From the NCBI GenBank assembly GCA_013399115.1, contig VXAA01002152.1, positions 69,680 through 133,679 on the forward strand: a stretch of 64,000 nucleotides of DNA, read 5' to 3'. Source of the DNA: Anseranas semipalmata. Lineage: Eukaryota; Chordata; Aves; Anseriformes; Anseranatidae. The position numbers were made by a program, and so were the translations under genes. Shown piece after piece: positions 12,536 to 24,500 of this stretch; position 1 is the first letter of the stretch, and every line of letters begins with the position of its first letter. The notes beneath the pieces are model-generated. The model ran no database searches. It was not told the origin of the DNA and was given only the letters and a program-made list of their open reading frames with translations.

Positions 12536-14304
12536 ACTGGTTTGCTTATTTCAAGGGAAGCAGCTCAGAAACAGTCTAAATCCAGAATATGCACACCCTA
12601 CAGTACACTGTTGTTCCACTGAAGCAGACAGAAGTAGTAACAAGTCAAGTCAAAGGACAGGTTTATTTACAAATATGTATAATACACACTCACACCTCTA
12701 GATGTGCCTGCTTTAAATCTTACTGGGGTTATGCATACCTTGCTGAAGATACCGTAACTTAATTCGCACAGGGCACATCCTTAGCTTCATTTTCACATCC
12801 TTTATAGCCTTCTGTCAAACTACTACATTGCAGAATTAGCACAAATTTGTGGGGAAATTTTAAGGCTGGAGAATGGAGCTGGAAATCACCTTACTGCCAG
12901 TTTGTATGCTTGGCTACAGTTCTACAGTTTGTGAACTGTACCGACTTGGGCTGGTCCTACCTACAGGTCAATTTAAACTGACTCGTTCATCATTTTCCAA
13001 ATGGCATTGGCATTCACCTGCATTGGACATGCTCTGCACTAGGAAAGCATTTACCAAAACATTTGCATTCCTACTAACGTGGTTTTGGTTCCGTGATCCC
13101 GGCGGTCCTGCAAACCCATGCGCGTTGCGGCACACAGCTCTATCCAGCTTTGAGCCGAAATCTGTGGGCACCCTGCCCGCAGCAGTTCCTCTTCCCTGCC
13201 GCTCCATGGGAACGGACCCATTCAGTAGGCACGACATGGCCTGGGAGGCTACAGAACTGCCGACTGCAACAAATCTGAGGCCTCCCCTAGAGGAAAGGTA
13301 GCGAAACACATCTCTACGACAAAGCACAAGTAACATAGCACTAACTAGGTGCTGCTAAACCTCCCCTATCATTTACCTCGTTAGTCTGTCTCTCAGACTA
13401 TTTTTCCTTGTTGTTTTATAATTTGTGTAACACATAACTAAAAATTAAACATTAATACAAGTAAATGTCTGAGCAATTAAAAACAGAGTCACCAAGATTT
13501 CCAAGTGTGAGTCAGTGTGAAAGTAGGAATATTTAAGTAGTAACAAAGCAGCAAAACTGAAAGCGCACCCCCTGCGCGCTGGTGCTGCTCACTGGCAGTC
13601 GGCAGAAAGGGCGTCTTTACCATGGAGAGATCATGGCGGTTCCATCATTTGGACCCGAAAACTTACTGTGCAGACTATTGGACGTGCAGAGAAATCCAGA
13701 CGTAGATGCTTATTTCCTTCATCTTCCCAGTGTGAAATAGCAAGGCTCGGTGTATCAGAGCCGCATACAGACAGCTCATTATATAAGTGACAACTATAAT
13801 AACAAACTGAATAGAATGATAATATAATTCAAGAAATCTAATTGCTACTATGCAGGAAATTCATTTTCTAACAATACACAGAGAAAGCCGTCTCAATCAC
13901 TAAACAAAAATCCACCCCCTTATAATTTTCTTTCATTTTCAATTTCACAAAAACGGCCTCAACTCCTCCTATAGACATCAGCACTTAACTAGTCAGTCAA
14001 TCACCAGAATCAATCACCACACCTGCTGTCTCCATTGTTATTCCTTAAACAAAAACATAAGCACGGGAAAACATGTACTGACTAGAATCCACCAGGAGCA
14101 CATTAAAAACCAAAAACAAAAATGTATTCTTGTGACTAAAATGAAATACCTTTTCAAAACTGTCAAGGAAAAATGAATCTTTCAGAGGAGAAAGAAAAAT
14201 TCCCAAATTTACAAATAAAATATGTTAATTCAGTGACAAATAAAAATCATTTGAATGTGATATTTCTCTGAAAATAAAAACCCAACTCTTAATAGTTCTT
14301 TCCA
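12536..14304. other. Noncoding stretch with a small CpG-containing patch
   Basis: Around 13095-13130 there are five CpG dinucleotides in about 40 bases, in a GC-richer segment running to about 13300. This segment carries a 142-codon plus frame (12873-13301) and a 122-codon antisense frame (12968-13336). Neither has a recognisable domain and the two overlap almost fully, so I do not call a gene. Confidence 0.5.
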
Positions 14305-14490
14305 CTAATTATCCTCGTAACGCCTTGCCATGGAAAAATCAATGTTATTATTCTTACTTCAGAAATGGCAAAACCAGAAAGATCTCAATGTCAGAAATCT
14401 GCAGATCGGTAGAAAAGCTGGGAAAACAACTCACACCTCTGTCATTCCAATGCAGAGCTTTGATTTCTGGCCTGACTTTTAGAACAACAG
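14305..14490 (-). mobile_element. MIR-like SINE fragment, reverse orientation
   Basis: Read on the plus strand, atcctcgtaacgccttgcca (14311-14330), ttattattcttacttcagaa (14345-14364) and a later gcagagctttgatttctgg (14452-14470) follow the order of a reversed MIR copy: the '..taa.ccttgtgaggta' tail, 'tattatcccattttacagatg', then '..gagctgggatt'. Substitutions are many; the match is in order and spacing rather than identity. Confidence 0.58.
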
Positions 14491-16355
14491 AAAACAGATC
14501 TAAGACCAATTTCTAAGTATTCTGTAATAAACTCGGGCCTTTATATTCCTGAGTTTATTATTTTAACTATTCTCATCCCTTAAAAGTCAGACACACAGGA
14601 AAAAAAAAAGTCCAAGATAAGGAAAGGAAATATAGGAAGTAGAAACACAATTTTCTACCAGCATACGAGTTGTGAACTTTCTGGATTCCAACCACAAATG
14701 AGAAGAATCATGATGAAGTAGCATTAATCAAATCTCTCCTTCTGTAGGTTTAACACTTCCTTATAGGTATGTCACCAAGGAGCAGATTCAACTGAGAAAT
14801 GAGAGAATTAAGACACAAATCTCCGACAACACAGGGGGGTTCTATTTCTTTATGGCAGTATAGACATCTTTTTTCTGTGCAGGTATACCAGCAATTTTCC
14901 CAGTGTTTCTGGGAAGAGCCAAGAACCCGCATCCCACAACGGCTTATCTCCAAATGATTTAAACAGAACTTAAAATCTAATGAGGAGATGCCCTCTTGTA
15001 CAAGTTGAACTAAAGCTAACATGGGAAAGAAGGCTGCCCCTTATCTGGTTTTGCGAGATAGGTTTGTCAGACGATATCCAAAACAATGCCTTGTTTCAGA
15101 GCTCCCTGCGTGACCTAACCACACCAACACGTTTTTGAGACGGTGATCATTTCGCACAACGATATCTCCAGCTCTGTACCGCAGTGAGTGCCAGCGGCAG
15201 CACCCAGGGCGTGAGCATCCCACGCTGCAATGTGGTGAGCATCACAGGCTCCTGGGGGCACCGTCCCGCAGGTCCCCAGCAGCAGGGACTGGTGCAGCTC
15301 TTACCCAGCAGCATGCAAGTGAGAGCAGCATTCGGCATCTTGACCTCAGTGGTCACCTGACCTTTATTTCATGGTCACAGCAGAGGACTGTGCAGAGAAG
15401 CAACATACACAGCACTTTTACAGTCAATGGCACCTCAGCACAAGTTGACACAGCTATAAAACAGGCTCTTCTACAACCTCCTGAATCAGCTTTTTCATGA
15501 AGGAAATCCATATTGTATAACTACATAAGGAATCGTCTTTTCAAAGCGTACCATGTATTTTTTTCCACATCCTGACAACAAAAAGGGTATTTCCAATTAA
15601 ATATCCTAACTTCCGTATTAGAAAATTATGAATGCTTTACTGCAAGGCATAGTCACTGGAATGGCACAAAAAAGGACAATTCCCTTCCCACGAAAAAAGC
15701 AGTATCTAAACATCCCAGAAAGCACTTCTTCAGCCAGCATTGGGCTCCTAAGAGCAGTGCATATTGCAAATGAGTTTTACTTCTCTTTAGCAATTGTCAA
15801 TACAAATTTGTCAATAGAATGCAGAAATTTTAGATATTTTAAGTGTTATGTTTCTCTCAACCTTCATTAGGGTGGGCCAAAAAAATCCCATTGGTCTGTT
15901 GATTTGATATATAAGTTATACAGCAAATCTTGTTTTAGCCAGTCTTGGAAGCGTTAATGAGCTAATTTATACTTTGCCATAAACATCACAAAAACAACAC
16001 TGCGGGTGCTACCTGACAGCTGGTAACATGAAGGTGTTTAACTCCACATGACTCCTTAGAAATAGCATGCTGTAGCTGGACCCAACACCAACTGCATTTC
16101 CCCATGACCCCTCCATCCCTAATGGCAGCGTGTCAGACCCAAGGACTACACGCACCGATCAACTAAAAAAGAACAGCTCATGGGAATGCGTCAGATCCGC
16201 CGGAGGATGCACAAAGCTTGTTGGATTCAGATGCAATTTCTTTTCATGCCAGTGAAGGCTCTTACTCAAAAAACAAATCCATGTATCACTTCCTGACCGG
16301 GCTGCTGGGCAGGGTATCCTGCTACAGGGTGGAGCATTAAATTGTTCAAGAAAAA

Positions 16356-16374
16356 CACTGGCTGGCAGCCAGTG
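16356..16374. promoter_or_regulatory. Perfect 8-bp hairpin containing a full NFI consensus
   Basis: cactggct / agccagtg are perfect 8-bp arms around GGC. Nested inside is TGGC-N5-GCCA (16359-16371), the palindromic nuclear factor I consensus. A second stem, tgtggca-TG-tgccaca, lies at 16452-16467. Binding is inference; the palindrome itself is directly visible. Confidence 0.45.
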
Positions 16375-16451
16375 GAAATTTCATGTTTTATGGATCAGGC
16401 TGATATTCTGCCATGATTCATCAGCTTCAGCAGCCACTGATGATGTGTATA

Positions 16452-16467
16452 TGTGGCATGTGCCACA
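16452..16467. other. Short inverted repeat tgtggca/tgccaca
   Basis: Seven-base perfect arms are separated by TG. It lies about 80 bp downstream of the NFI-type palindrome and just upstream of the CR1 copy. No function is assigned. Confidence 0.7.
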
Positions 16468-16524
16468 GGATGTGTTTTCTGCTACAGTAAAATTTGCCTA
16501 TAAAATCTTTTGTCCTTTCTAATG

Positions 16525-16925
16525 GGTTTAGCCTAGGCTTAGCTAGAGAATACAGGAGGATCTAACAGCAGCATACACTTCTTTGAAGGGCAGTTATGAA
16601 GACAGAGCTAAACTCTTCGCTTAGTAACAAGTAGTGTGACATTGGGCAACAAATTCCAGGTGGCAATTGAGGCTTGCGTGATAGGTGTAGATATTTAGGG
16701 GTTAAAAAAAAAAAAAAAAAAGCCTTCAGCAGGAGGTTACCCTGGACAACCTGGAAGAGGTTAGCCCCACAGCAGTTACCCAAGGAGAGTGAAATGTCCA
16801 TCCTTGGAGTTTTTCAGGATGCAGCTCGACAAAACTATAGCTGGCCCAATGGCAACTGTTCTGCCTCCACAGGGACGCCAGACTACACGCCCTTTCCAGC
16901 CAACATCTGATTCCAGGATTTTATG
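16525..16925 (+). mobile_element. CR1 LINE, 3' fragment
   Basis: This is the clearest mobile element in the window. Pieces in CR1 consensus order are gaagacagagctaaactctt (16598-16617), a degenerate middle, gttacccaaggagag (16775-16789; consensus 'gttgcccagagagg'), gtccatccttggag (16796-16809; consensus 'tctccatccttggag') and ccctttccagccaac (16890-16904; consensus 'tcccttccaacc'). CR1 is the dominant avian non-LTR retrotransposon, and most copies are 5'-truncated 3' ends like this one. The reverse transcriptase region is absent. An A18 run at 16704-16721 interrupts the copy. Confidence 0.85.
16704..16721. repeat. A18 run inside the CR1 copy
   Basis: The run sits where CR1 copies normally carry a short A-run ('aaggaaaaactt'). 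It probably grew in place by slippage from that seed rather than marking a separate insertion tail. Confidence 0.8.
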
Positions 16926-17755
16926 TATCCTCAGTCAATGTTTCTGATAGTCTGATTCTCCAGCCCAAATCATAAAGGCATTCCTGTCTTGGACTGTGCC
17001 CAAAATCCAGACATGTTTAGACGTCTGCTAATGCTGCAAAATACCGCAGTGTGCATCCTCAGAGTACAACACACTAGCCAATAAAATAGAAAAAGTCAGG
17101 GTCTCAGGTGTTAACCTGCAAAGTTTCCAGAACCTTGAGCCAGATTAACTGAGATAAATGAGGCACTGAAGTAAAGATGACACACAACACTTTGTTCACC
17201 TGACATAATGGAAAAAGACACGAGCTTCTACAAGCATCAACCTGAATCTGTGAAATGAATTTGCTTTGGAAATAGGAGTCAACCTTGTCACCTTTTGCTC
17301 CAGATTACAAGGTGGATACTTCTCATCTTCCCTAATAAATACATGCACTTAAAGTAGAGAAATCACTCCCCAAAATGAAACCTTTATACATACTTCTCAC
17401 ACTGATAAGGAAGCACAAGAACAGAAAAAATATGTCACCAGTACACTGAAGGTACTCTGATATTATAATAACAAATATAATATTAGCATAGGTTTAACAC
17501 AGGTTCTTATTTTTCTTTATATTTAAAATTTAGATTATCTCCTTTTTATCACGCATTTGTTCATTCTCCAGGGCTGGAAGAGGAGATGAGGTGGGAATCC
17601 CAACTAGAATATATGCAGGTTTGTATTTATGCACATATGCAACTTTATATTCTTTTAATCCCTTTAATCTTTAGAACTATGTGCCACTGAATGTGCTTTC
17701 CCTTGTTGAAGGGACTTCATTCAAATGCAAGAAGACAGACAGGCACTATGCTGTT

Positions 17756-17812
17756 CTGACTGAAGTCAACAGGAGTTGCCAATCGATTTAATTTGAAGCC
17801 GGATTAGGACTT
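17756..17812 (+). repeat. Degenerate sauropsid interspersed repeat (copy 2)
   Basis: ctgaagtcaacaggagttgc (17760-17779) is followed by aatcgatttaatttgaagcc, close to the 'ctgaagtcaatgggagtt.gccattgacttcaatggagcc' core of the repeat described at 7146-7203. The two copies support each other as members of one old family. Confidence 0.5.
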
Positions 17813-20074
17813 CTGTGAAGAGCTTACATATAGAGAACCATGTACTGTAAAAATGTAATCCTTTACGGAAAAAGTCGTTTATAAAAATCTGCCAGTGAAT
17901 AAAGAAAATGAGCACTATTGACTTGGGTAATCATTTAACAAGCCTGACAGCTGAAAGTAAATAATTCTTGTGCAAAGTTTCTAGGATGAAAGGCTTGACC
18001 TGCACTTGGATCTAGGAGCTGCAAGTTGATTGACCTTATGATACTGTGGTTTCATTTCAGGAGCTGCCTTTTTTTTCCCCGCCCCCAAGCTTTTTTCCAA
18101 ATCGCATGAATATTTCATGACCAACTGCGCATACCATGGCAGACAAAGAGCTAATAGATTAGTAATTTGACCTGCTATTTATTTGAGGTGCCCCAAACAC
18201 TCAATGAAAGAGACTCTGATTTTTCTTTAGAACAATCATGAAACGAAATATGGTTGATTCTGGAAACTTTATCTTTACTTTAGCTGAGCTAATTGCAGCG
18301 GGTGGAAGAGGCAAAGGGTATGATAAGAATTCACATCTGGGAGTGAAAGGAAATCAGTGAGCGGTACAGTCAGACATGATAGAGCACTCCATCTTAATCA
18401 CTGCAGTAAAACACAAACTTAAGTGCATTACCTAGAAACGCTGCTTATACTGCTTCTGCTAAACTTCAGCAATGGATTTAGAAGCAAAAAAAAGAAAAAA
18501 CATGCTAAAACAATGTGTTACGTGTCACATTTATACTGTAGAAATGTAAGAGTTATACAATTTCCTTTTCCAGATTATGAATGCTATTTAAGATTGATCA
18601 GGAAATCCTTTAAATGACACACAAAAGTTGTCTGTAAAGCAGTTCTTGGAAATCATCTCTCAAGATCAAGTTAGTATTGAAAAACATGGTGAAAAACAAA
18701 GCGTTAAGACTAAGCAAAGTGGTTTTGGTTGACTGGCTGAGGACAATATGGAGACTTCATTCCTGCCTTTCTCTCCTGCCCACAGAAGAACTGCTAAGGA
18801 AGAGAAGTGTAGTAGTAGACTGTCACAGAGGGAAAACATTTAACTATGAAGCCATTTTTGTGCATTAAGAAGGTACACAACCTCGTACGTTCTCTTCTGC
18901 TTCAGAGTGTTTAACTGAGCCAATAATAAAATAAATAAATCAATGTATTACCCTATTGCGTAGCTGGCATCCAAGTGTAAAAATTCATGAACAAGTTCAG
19001 CAGACTAGAAACTGCCATAAAGAGCGGCTGGAAAATGCTACACTGCAACGTTTAGAGACGCGCTTGTGCATCAGCACAGACCCAGGGTTGCTCAGGCACT
19101 TTATAGCTTTAGGTACCTATTTTCTGCTCAGAGTGACAGGGTACAGGTTATGATAGCTGCACTCCAGCCTGTTAGTCTTCTTAACTGCCGCATGCCCTGA
19201 TTGCTGCGCTCTAGCACATCATTTGACATACGGATGTCAGGCACCAACATTCAAAATGTACACAGCTGTGGAACAAGTGCATACACAGATTGAATTTCTG
19301 AATTCAGCTAATCTAGTCCACACAAATCTTGAGAGAATTTATACAGTTATTTTTCCAGACATTTGGGAGAAATAACTACTTCAAATAACCCTTCCACAAT
19401 GCCAGAGATCAGTCCACAGTCTGGAAGCTCTCTGTAGCCCACCAGGACAAATAAGTTGAAGGCTTGTTCCTCCTTCTCCCCTCTCACTTCTGTCTACATT
19501 GAGTTTCTTTTGCAAAGGGAACCTTGGAACTTTGCATATTTTCTAAATACACTTTCGGTAACCTGTGCAACAAAAGTACTTTTGTTATCTTCTAATGCTA
19601 TGGAAGTAATGGAATTAATCTCTCTGAAGCGTCTTTAAGATTAAAGCAGAAGTGTGGCTTCCCAGATACTGCTGTTGAGGAGGTGAACAGTTTAAGAGTG
19701 GAAACAAAGTCCCCCAAGAAAGGAAATTGCATCACTAGACTTTGTTCTCAAGCACCTCTGTAAGTCTACACAAGAAAGCAGCTGAGGATAGTCAGAAGCA
19801 GTCATGGTAAGTGACAACTCTGACACAGTTCCGCTGGTATTTCAATTGTGGCTAAAAAAAGAAAAAAGACAGTTAACTAAAAGGATCTGGGAATCTCAGA
19901 CCACTTTCATTACTATAGGAAAAATCTGAGATCATACACTGCAGAAGGAAGCACACAGTGTCAAAACTTTCTTCAAATGTGCATGGCAAAGAAATGGTAA
20001 GCGGCAGAGAGGAGCTGTAAGAGTGGTGAATGTGCTGGCTCTGCCAGACGTGCTGGGGATTAAGAAGTTTAGTT
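17813..20074. other. Noncoding; includes a possible conserved noncoding element
   Basis: No gene is seen. The part at about 18010-18330 differs in texture: a pyrimidine block with C4 and C5 runs, a catgaa-TAT-ttcatg stem at 18106-18120, and clustered homeodomain-type TAAT/ATTA cores (ctaatagattagtaattt at 18151-18168, aattgcagc near 18290). That mix is common in vertebrate enhancers, but it is a pattern impression only. Confidence 0.3.
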
Positions 20075-20185
20075 TTTGTCTCTTGCCTTACCTATTTTCT
20101 GAATATGGACAGATCACTTCACTACTTCTCTTTTCCTTCTGTAAAACCAGTATTATGGTACTATCTCTTGTTGTGTATTTCAAAG
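20075..20185 (+). mobile_element. MIR-like SINE fragment
   Basis: ggacagatcacttcactact (20107-20126), ttttccttctgtaaaaccag (20131-20150) and tattatggtacta match the MIR order 'ttgg.caagtcacttaac.tct', 'cagtttcc.catctgtaaaatggg', 'ataatagtacta'. It is one of the better MIR-type matches here. The 122-codon frame at 20030-20398 overlaps it and is not a gene. Confidence 0.7.
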
Positions 20186-20446
20186 GCATTGCAGAGCGAA
20201 AGCTGGAGGGAAGGAAGCCAAAGAAATAAAAGTCAGACTGACCCACTCAGCAGATTTGTAGGATGGGGGAACGTCAAGCTATTTATTCATCTGCCAGACT
20301 GGTGGGATCCTGTGGCTGCAACAGGAGGCAGGCAGCTCACAGGCATTAACATGCTAGGCACCTCACCAAATCCATCTGAAATGACAACACGGCCATGATT
20401 AGTGAACATCTTCCAACACCGTACTAAATAGCTGGGGATAGTAATT

Positions 20447-20467
20447 AAAAAAAAAAAAAAAAAAAAA
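20447..20467. repeat. Poly-A run (A21)
   Basis: The longest A-run in the window, followed at about 20478 by a C8 run. I see no recognisable element ending at it. Confidence 0.95.
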
Positions 20468-21271
20468 GATTAAGTAACCCCCCCCATTCCCATACTGTCA
20501 CAAACAAAGACAAAAAAAGTCTTACTACAAAATATATCTCGGACGAGAAGAGGGGTTGTTTCTCTCTCTTTGGGCATTTGACTCAGTCGAAACAATGCAA
20601 GATTTCTCCTACAGCAAACTCTCTCCCTGGACAGAGCAAGATCACAGCATTGTGGGTCATATTTAGAAAACCCAGAAAGCGTCTGGCTCAAAACCATACC
20701 TTCTACCCTTTTCCCTGGTTAAAGCCAGCAGCACAAGACCTCAGCAGCTCTCGGTGCTCAGTGTGCTGTGGGTGGCTCCCATAAATCAAGCAGCAGTTCA
20801 GCATTCACCAGTGCCATTTCACCTTTGCCCATCAATCCTTTCCTTCTCACAAAAGCCACTGACTTCCACAATTTCTGTAAGGAAACATCTGAGTAAACAG
20901 CAAGTTCCTTCTTAGCCCCAAGGTCTCTCTGAGCCTCTCTTTAGAGTTGGAACATTCGGCACTTCATCTCTCAAATGCTCTTACCAACATCTGTTCCGTA
21001 CCTGCAGTCCGGCCTTGGCTCTAAGAACACACCATTAAGCTAGACTCCTTTCAGCTCTGTTACAGAGTGTTCAAGTGTATGTACAACCAAACAGGAGAGT
21101 GCTCCTCAAAACCAAAGAGATCAGCTATGCAGATCCAGAGCTCATCGTTTCACTAAAGTCATCCTCACAAAAAATCAGCACAATGGGTTTGCTCCACAGC
21201 AAGTCACAAGGAAGTTTCTACATTGTCTCAGTGAATCAGCACATTTAAGCTGAAACTCAAATCTCTGTTAA

Positions 21272-21335
21272 CAATAGAAATAAAATTAAAAATTAAAATA
21301 AATTTAAAATATATATATTAAAATTAAATAAATGA
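21272..21335. repeat. AT-rich low-complexity tract
   Basis: About 60 bases consisting almost only of A and T (AAATTAAAATAA-type units plus an ATATATAT core). It immediately precedes a probable reversed MIR fragment. Confidence 0.85.
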
Positions 21336-21439
21336 ACCTACACCAACTTCCATCAGTGGTAGTAATAACAGTAGCACCATAACAAATAGTAATTAATCAG
21401 AACACTTGGGCATTCTCCTTCAGCTGTCAGCCTCTAAGT

Positions 21440-21550
21440 ATTCCACAGATGAGGGCAGTGATCCCCGCTGCAGGGAGGAAAACTGAGGTGCCGCAGTGTA
21501 ACACTATTTGTTCAGCAAGGTGCATTTGGAGGTCTTGGACATTTCGCTGT
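21440..21550 (-). mobile_element. Probable MIR-like SINE fragment, reverse orientation
   Basis: ttccacagatgag followed by aaaactgaggtgccgcag and a degraded stretch ending in caaggt matches the reversed MIR order 'ttttacagatgagg', 'aaactgaggcacagag', 'cccaaggtcac'. An insertion of about 20 bp appears to split the first two blocks. Confidence 0.45.
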
Positions 21551-24500
21551 TATTCCCTTTCCTATTTTCTCTAATGGACTATTATACACGCTACAAGCAA
21601 TTTGGAAGTTTGATGGTGCTTCCAACTTTAGTAACTTCAAAAGCTTCAAAGAGATCAGTCACGTACCAAAGGGGCATTCAGCATCTCAGGACAGGCTGAA
21701 GCACGACTCCTGCTGACGAGAGGACTTTAAAGAGGTTTGTAGTATGTGACCATGTATCAAAGGATGGGCCCTACTCTGTGGTTCTCAGCTGTCGAGCAGC
21801 AAATAAGAATTAACACATAATGGTGAAACACCTTGCTTGGGCATGCTTCCAACTCCTGCTCTAAAGAGCCTGGAAAACTGCTAAAAGCAGCTCAAGTAAA
21901 GAGACCTATGTCAGGAATACTCCAGCAAAGCGACCCAGGCGTGCTTTCCTTTGATACCCTCACTGCTATTTTTCTCCAAGTAAGATTGAAGCAACTTGCC
22001 TTTTATCTTCTTCTATTTAATCTGCACTAACGTGGCTGCAATCTGGCTGAAGCAAAATCATAGCTTGCATGTGGATTCAGATCACCTTGAAATATTGTTC
22101 CTAAAGCATTAGGATTTCCAAAAGATCTTGATAACACAGGCAGACAGCAAACAAACACAGGAGATATTTTCTAAGATCCTAATAACTTCTGCAGCTCAGT
22201 TTCAGCAGAGGGACTTACCAGCAGGTGGAAAGCCCCTAGTCTCTACCCCATCTCCCACCCTCGCATCCAAGCACCGGTACTACTTGTGTCATTAACTTCG
22301 CATTTAAGTTACTTTCCAGTAAAAAAGAGCTGTCCATGTCAGTGGAACACCAGAGCAGGAGGAGAAGGACAGTGCAGGGGGTAAGGGGAAACACTAAAAC
22401 TTTTCCTGCAGTTGCAGCAACCAGCAATTCTTTTTACTGCATCTGTGCTTTGTGAAGTACATAAGTACTGAACTTCATTTCCACTACATGGCTCACATGG
22501 GGAAGGGATGGGCTGGTGAGGACATACACTAGTGGCAAATCAATAAATCCACAACATTGGTATCAATCTGGAGGGAAGCAGAGCTGCAGTTTGACTCAGA
22601 CATGCAAAGAAAGAAGAATTAGGGAAGTTTTACATCGCTGAGATTTTTCTTTGGGGTTGTAGATCATTGTCGAAATAACCCCGGGCTGGGCCACAAAGCA
22701 GTACTCAGCATTGCTCCCAAGCTCAAGAACTCTACCCAGTTTTGTTCTTCTGGCAAAAGCAACAGGATGCAACAGGCTGAGCTGGGCACAAGATGAAGTT
22801 ATCTTGAGAATCAGCTGGGTTGTGAAATGTCACAAACCGCACCATTTCTTAGATCCTGACCTCTCAGCAAAAGTGCATAGCAACATGCACAAGCATGTTT
22901 ACACACATTTCAAAAAAATCCCAAATAAAACATTTTCCTACACACACTTGTCTCATTTTAAGAGAGGAGAGGAAGAGCACATGGTCGATACTAGTCATTT
23001 CACTTCATTTACTGCTGCAGGATGCTCAGAGACAGCAAGGATGGACACGCAGTATGAGTCTATACAACAGAAGAGGCAACTTGAGCAAGTTGGTGTGTTT
23101 TGTAGCACTCAGAACAGCAAGCTGTTGCACAGATATCAATGCTCAACTTTTCTAAGAGCTGATCTGCCATTTTAGTAATATTAGAAGCATCATTTTCTTA
23201 AATGCCCATTTCCCCCATTCATTCCCAGAGTTGTGGTCCGAAAATACCAGCCTTTTCAGTAGAACAATTAGATTGGTTTTTTTTTTTATTAATACATACA
23301 AAAAAAGGACAAGATTGAAATTATATTTCTTGCACATTTACCATATGGTTACACTCACCTTGAAGAAATGCAGCCTTAGTATTCAATAGAGGCACTTCAT
23401 GCCAAGGAAAAGCCTGTTCTCAGACGTGCCTTTATGAATCTCACACACCCTTGTTCCTTCTAACCAGTCACAGCCTCATTATGACACCCTTTCAGAAGGG
23501 CATCCTCAATTCTCTCTGGTAATTTCCTTCATTACATTCCAAATGCCCATTTCCCCCAGGGACAGTCTGATGGCGAGTTTGGAGGACATAATGAAATCAT
23601 TATGGTTTGGATACGAGTACCTACACCTGCATCAGTGATTCACACTTCCTTTTAGATGCCTGTAACGCCAGTCAAAACTCTTCACTTCTCTATATGAAAG
23701 GTGTACACGAAATACACGCTGGCGCTGAAGAACAAAGCACCTCATTAGCTCTCTGAGCACAGTGCACTGCAGTTTGTCATTAGCCAATGCGTTCCTCGCA
23801 AGCCCCTGGGCGGGAGATACGGCAATCCCCGAGGCTGCGTCACAGAGAAATATTATCGACATCTAAGCAACACCAGGAGGGTATTGCCCAAAATTATCTG
23901 TCTTGGCTATCTCCTTTAATATTAGTGGTGGAAGGCAAAGGGAAGAACAAACAAAAAACCCTGCTGAAGTGCAGGAATATTGCCTTTGAGTGCACTTATT
24001 AATAAAAGCCACTTACAAGAGACCTGTCTTCTGCCTCACCTAGGGCCACGACCCAGCAGCTAGTGAATCCTAGGATGTCACACATCAACATGTTGCAATG
24101 CAGATTTCTCACTCTTAATAGGAAGTTCAATAAAACAGTAATAGCAAGAGAAAAAATAAATTACTATTGTAGTTTATAAAGCATTTTAATACAACTTTTG
24201 TTCAATTGTGGCTGTTCCAAACATGTTACCATTTTACCTGCCGTACAAGAGTTTTCTGAAGTGAGGCCCGCAGAATCTTTGTATGTAGCTGCAAAGAGTT
24301 GTTGATACTGCAGCACAGATCAGCACAGTCCTCAAGGCAATAAAATTTCTTGCAGATGAGCCAGGAGTGGATTCAGGAAGTGGGCACTCATGGACAATCT
24401 ATTCACCTGACTCCAGAGAGTCCTACTGCTGTGTGTTGCAGACCAACTCCTCCTCTAGCTCTACCTGCTACTGTACCTGGACTGGAATCAAAACTCTCTA

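Noticed and set aside
12873..13336. 142-codon plus frame and 122-codon antisense frame
   Set aside because: Mutually overlapping frames without domains in a modestly GC-rich patch.
22231..22262. C-rich run as a minus-strand G-quadruplex
   Set aside because: The first loop is 9 nt, above the standard limit of 7, leaving only three qualifying runs.
23020..23130. Possible MIR-like copy (acagaagaggcaacttgag)
   Set aside because: Only one short block resembles the consensus and neighbouring blocks are missing.
22711..23175. Longest open frame (154 codons, plus strand)
   Set aside because: No recognisable domain and low-complexity-free but unfamiliar protein. A nested overlapping frame (22895-23155) on the same strand is nearly as open. 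One frame of this length is expected by chance in six frames of 64 kb.
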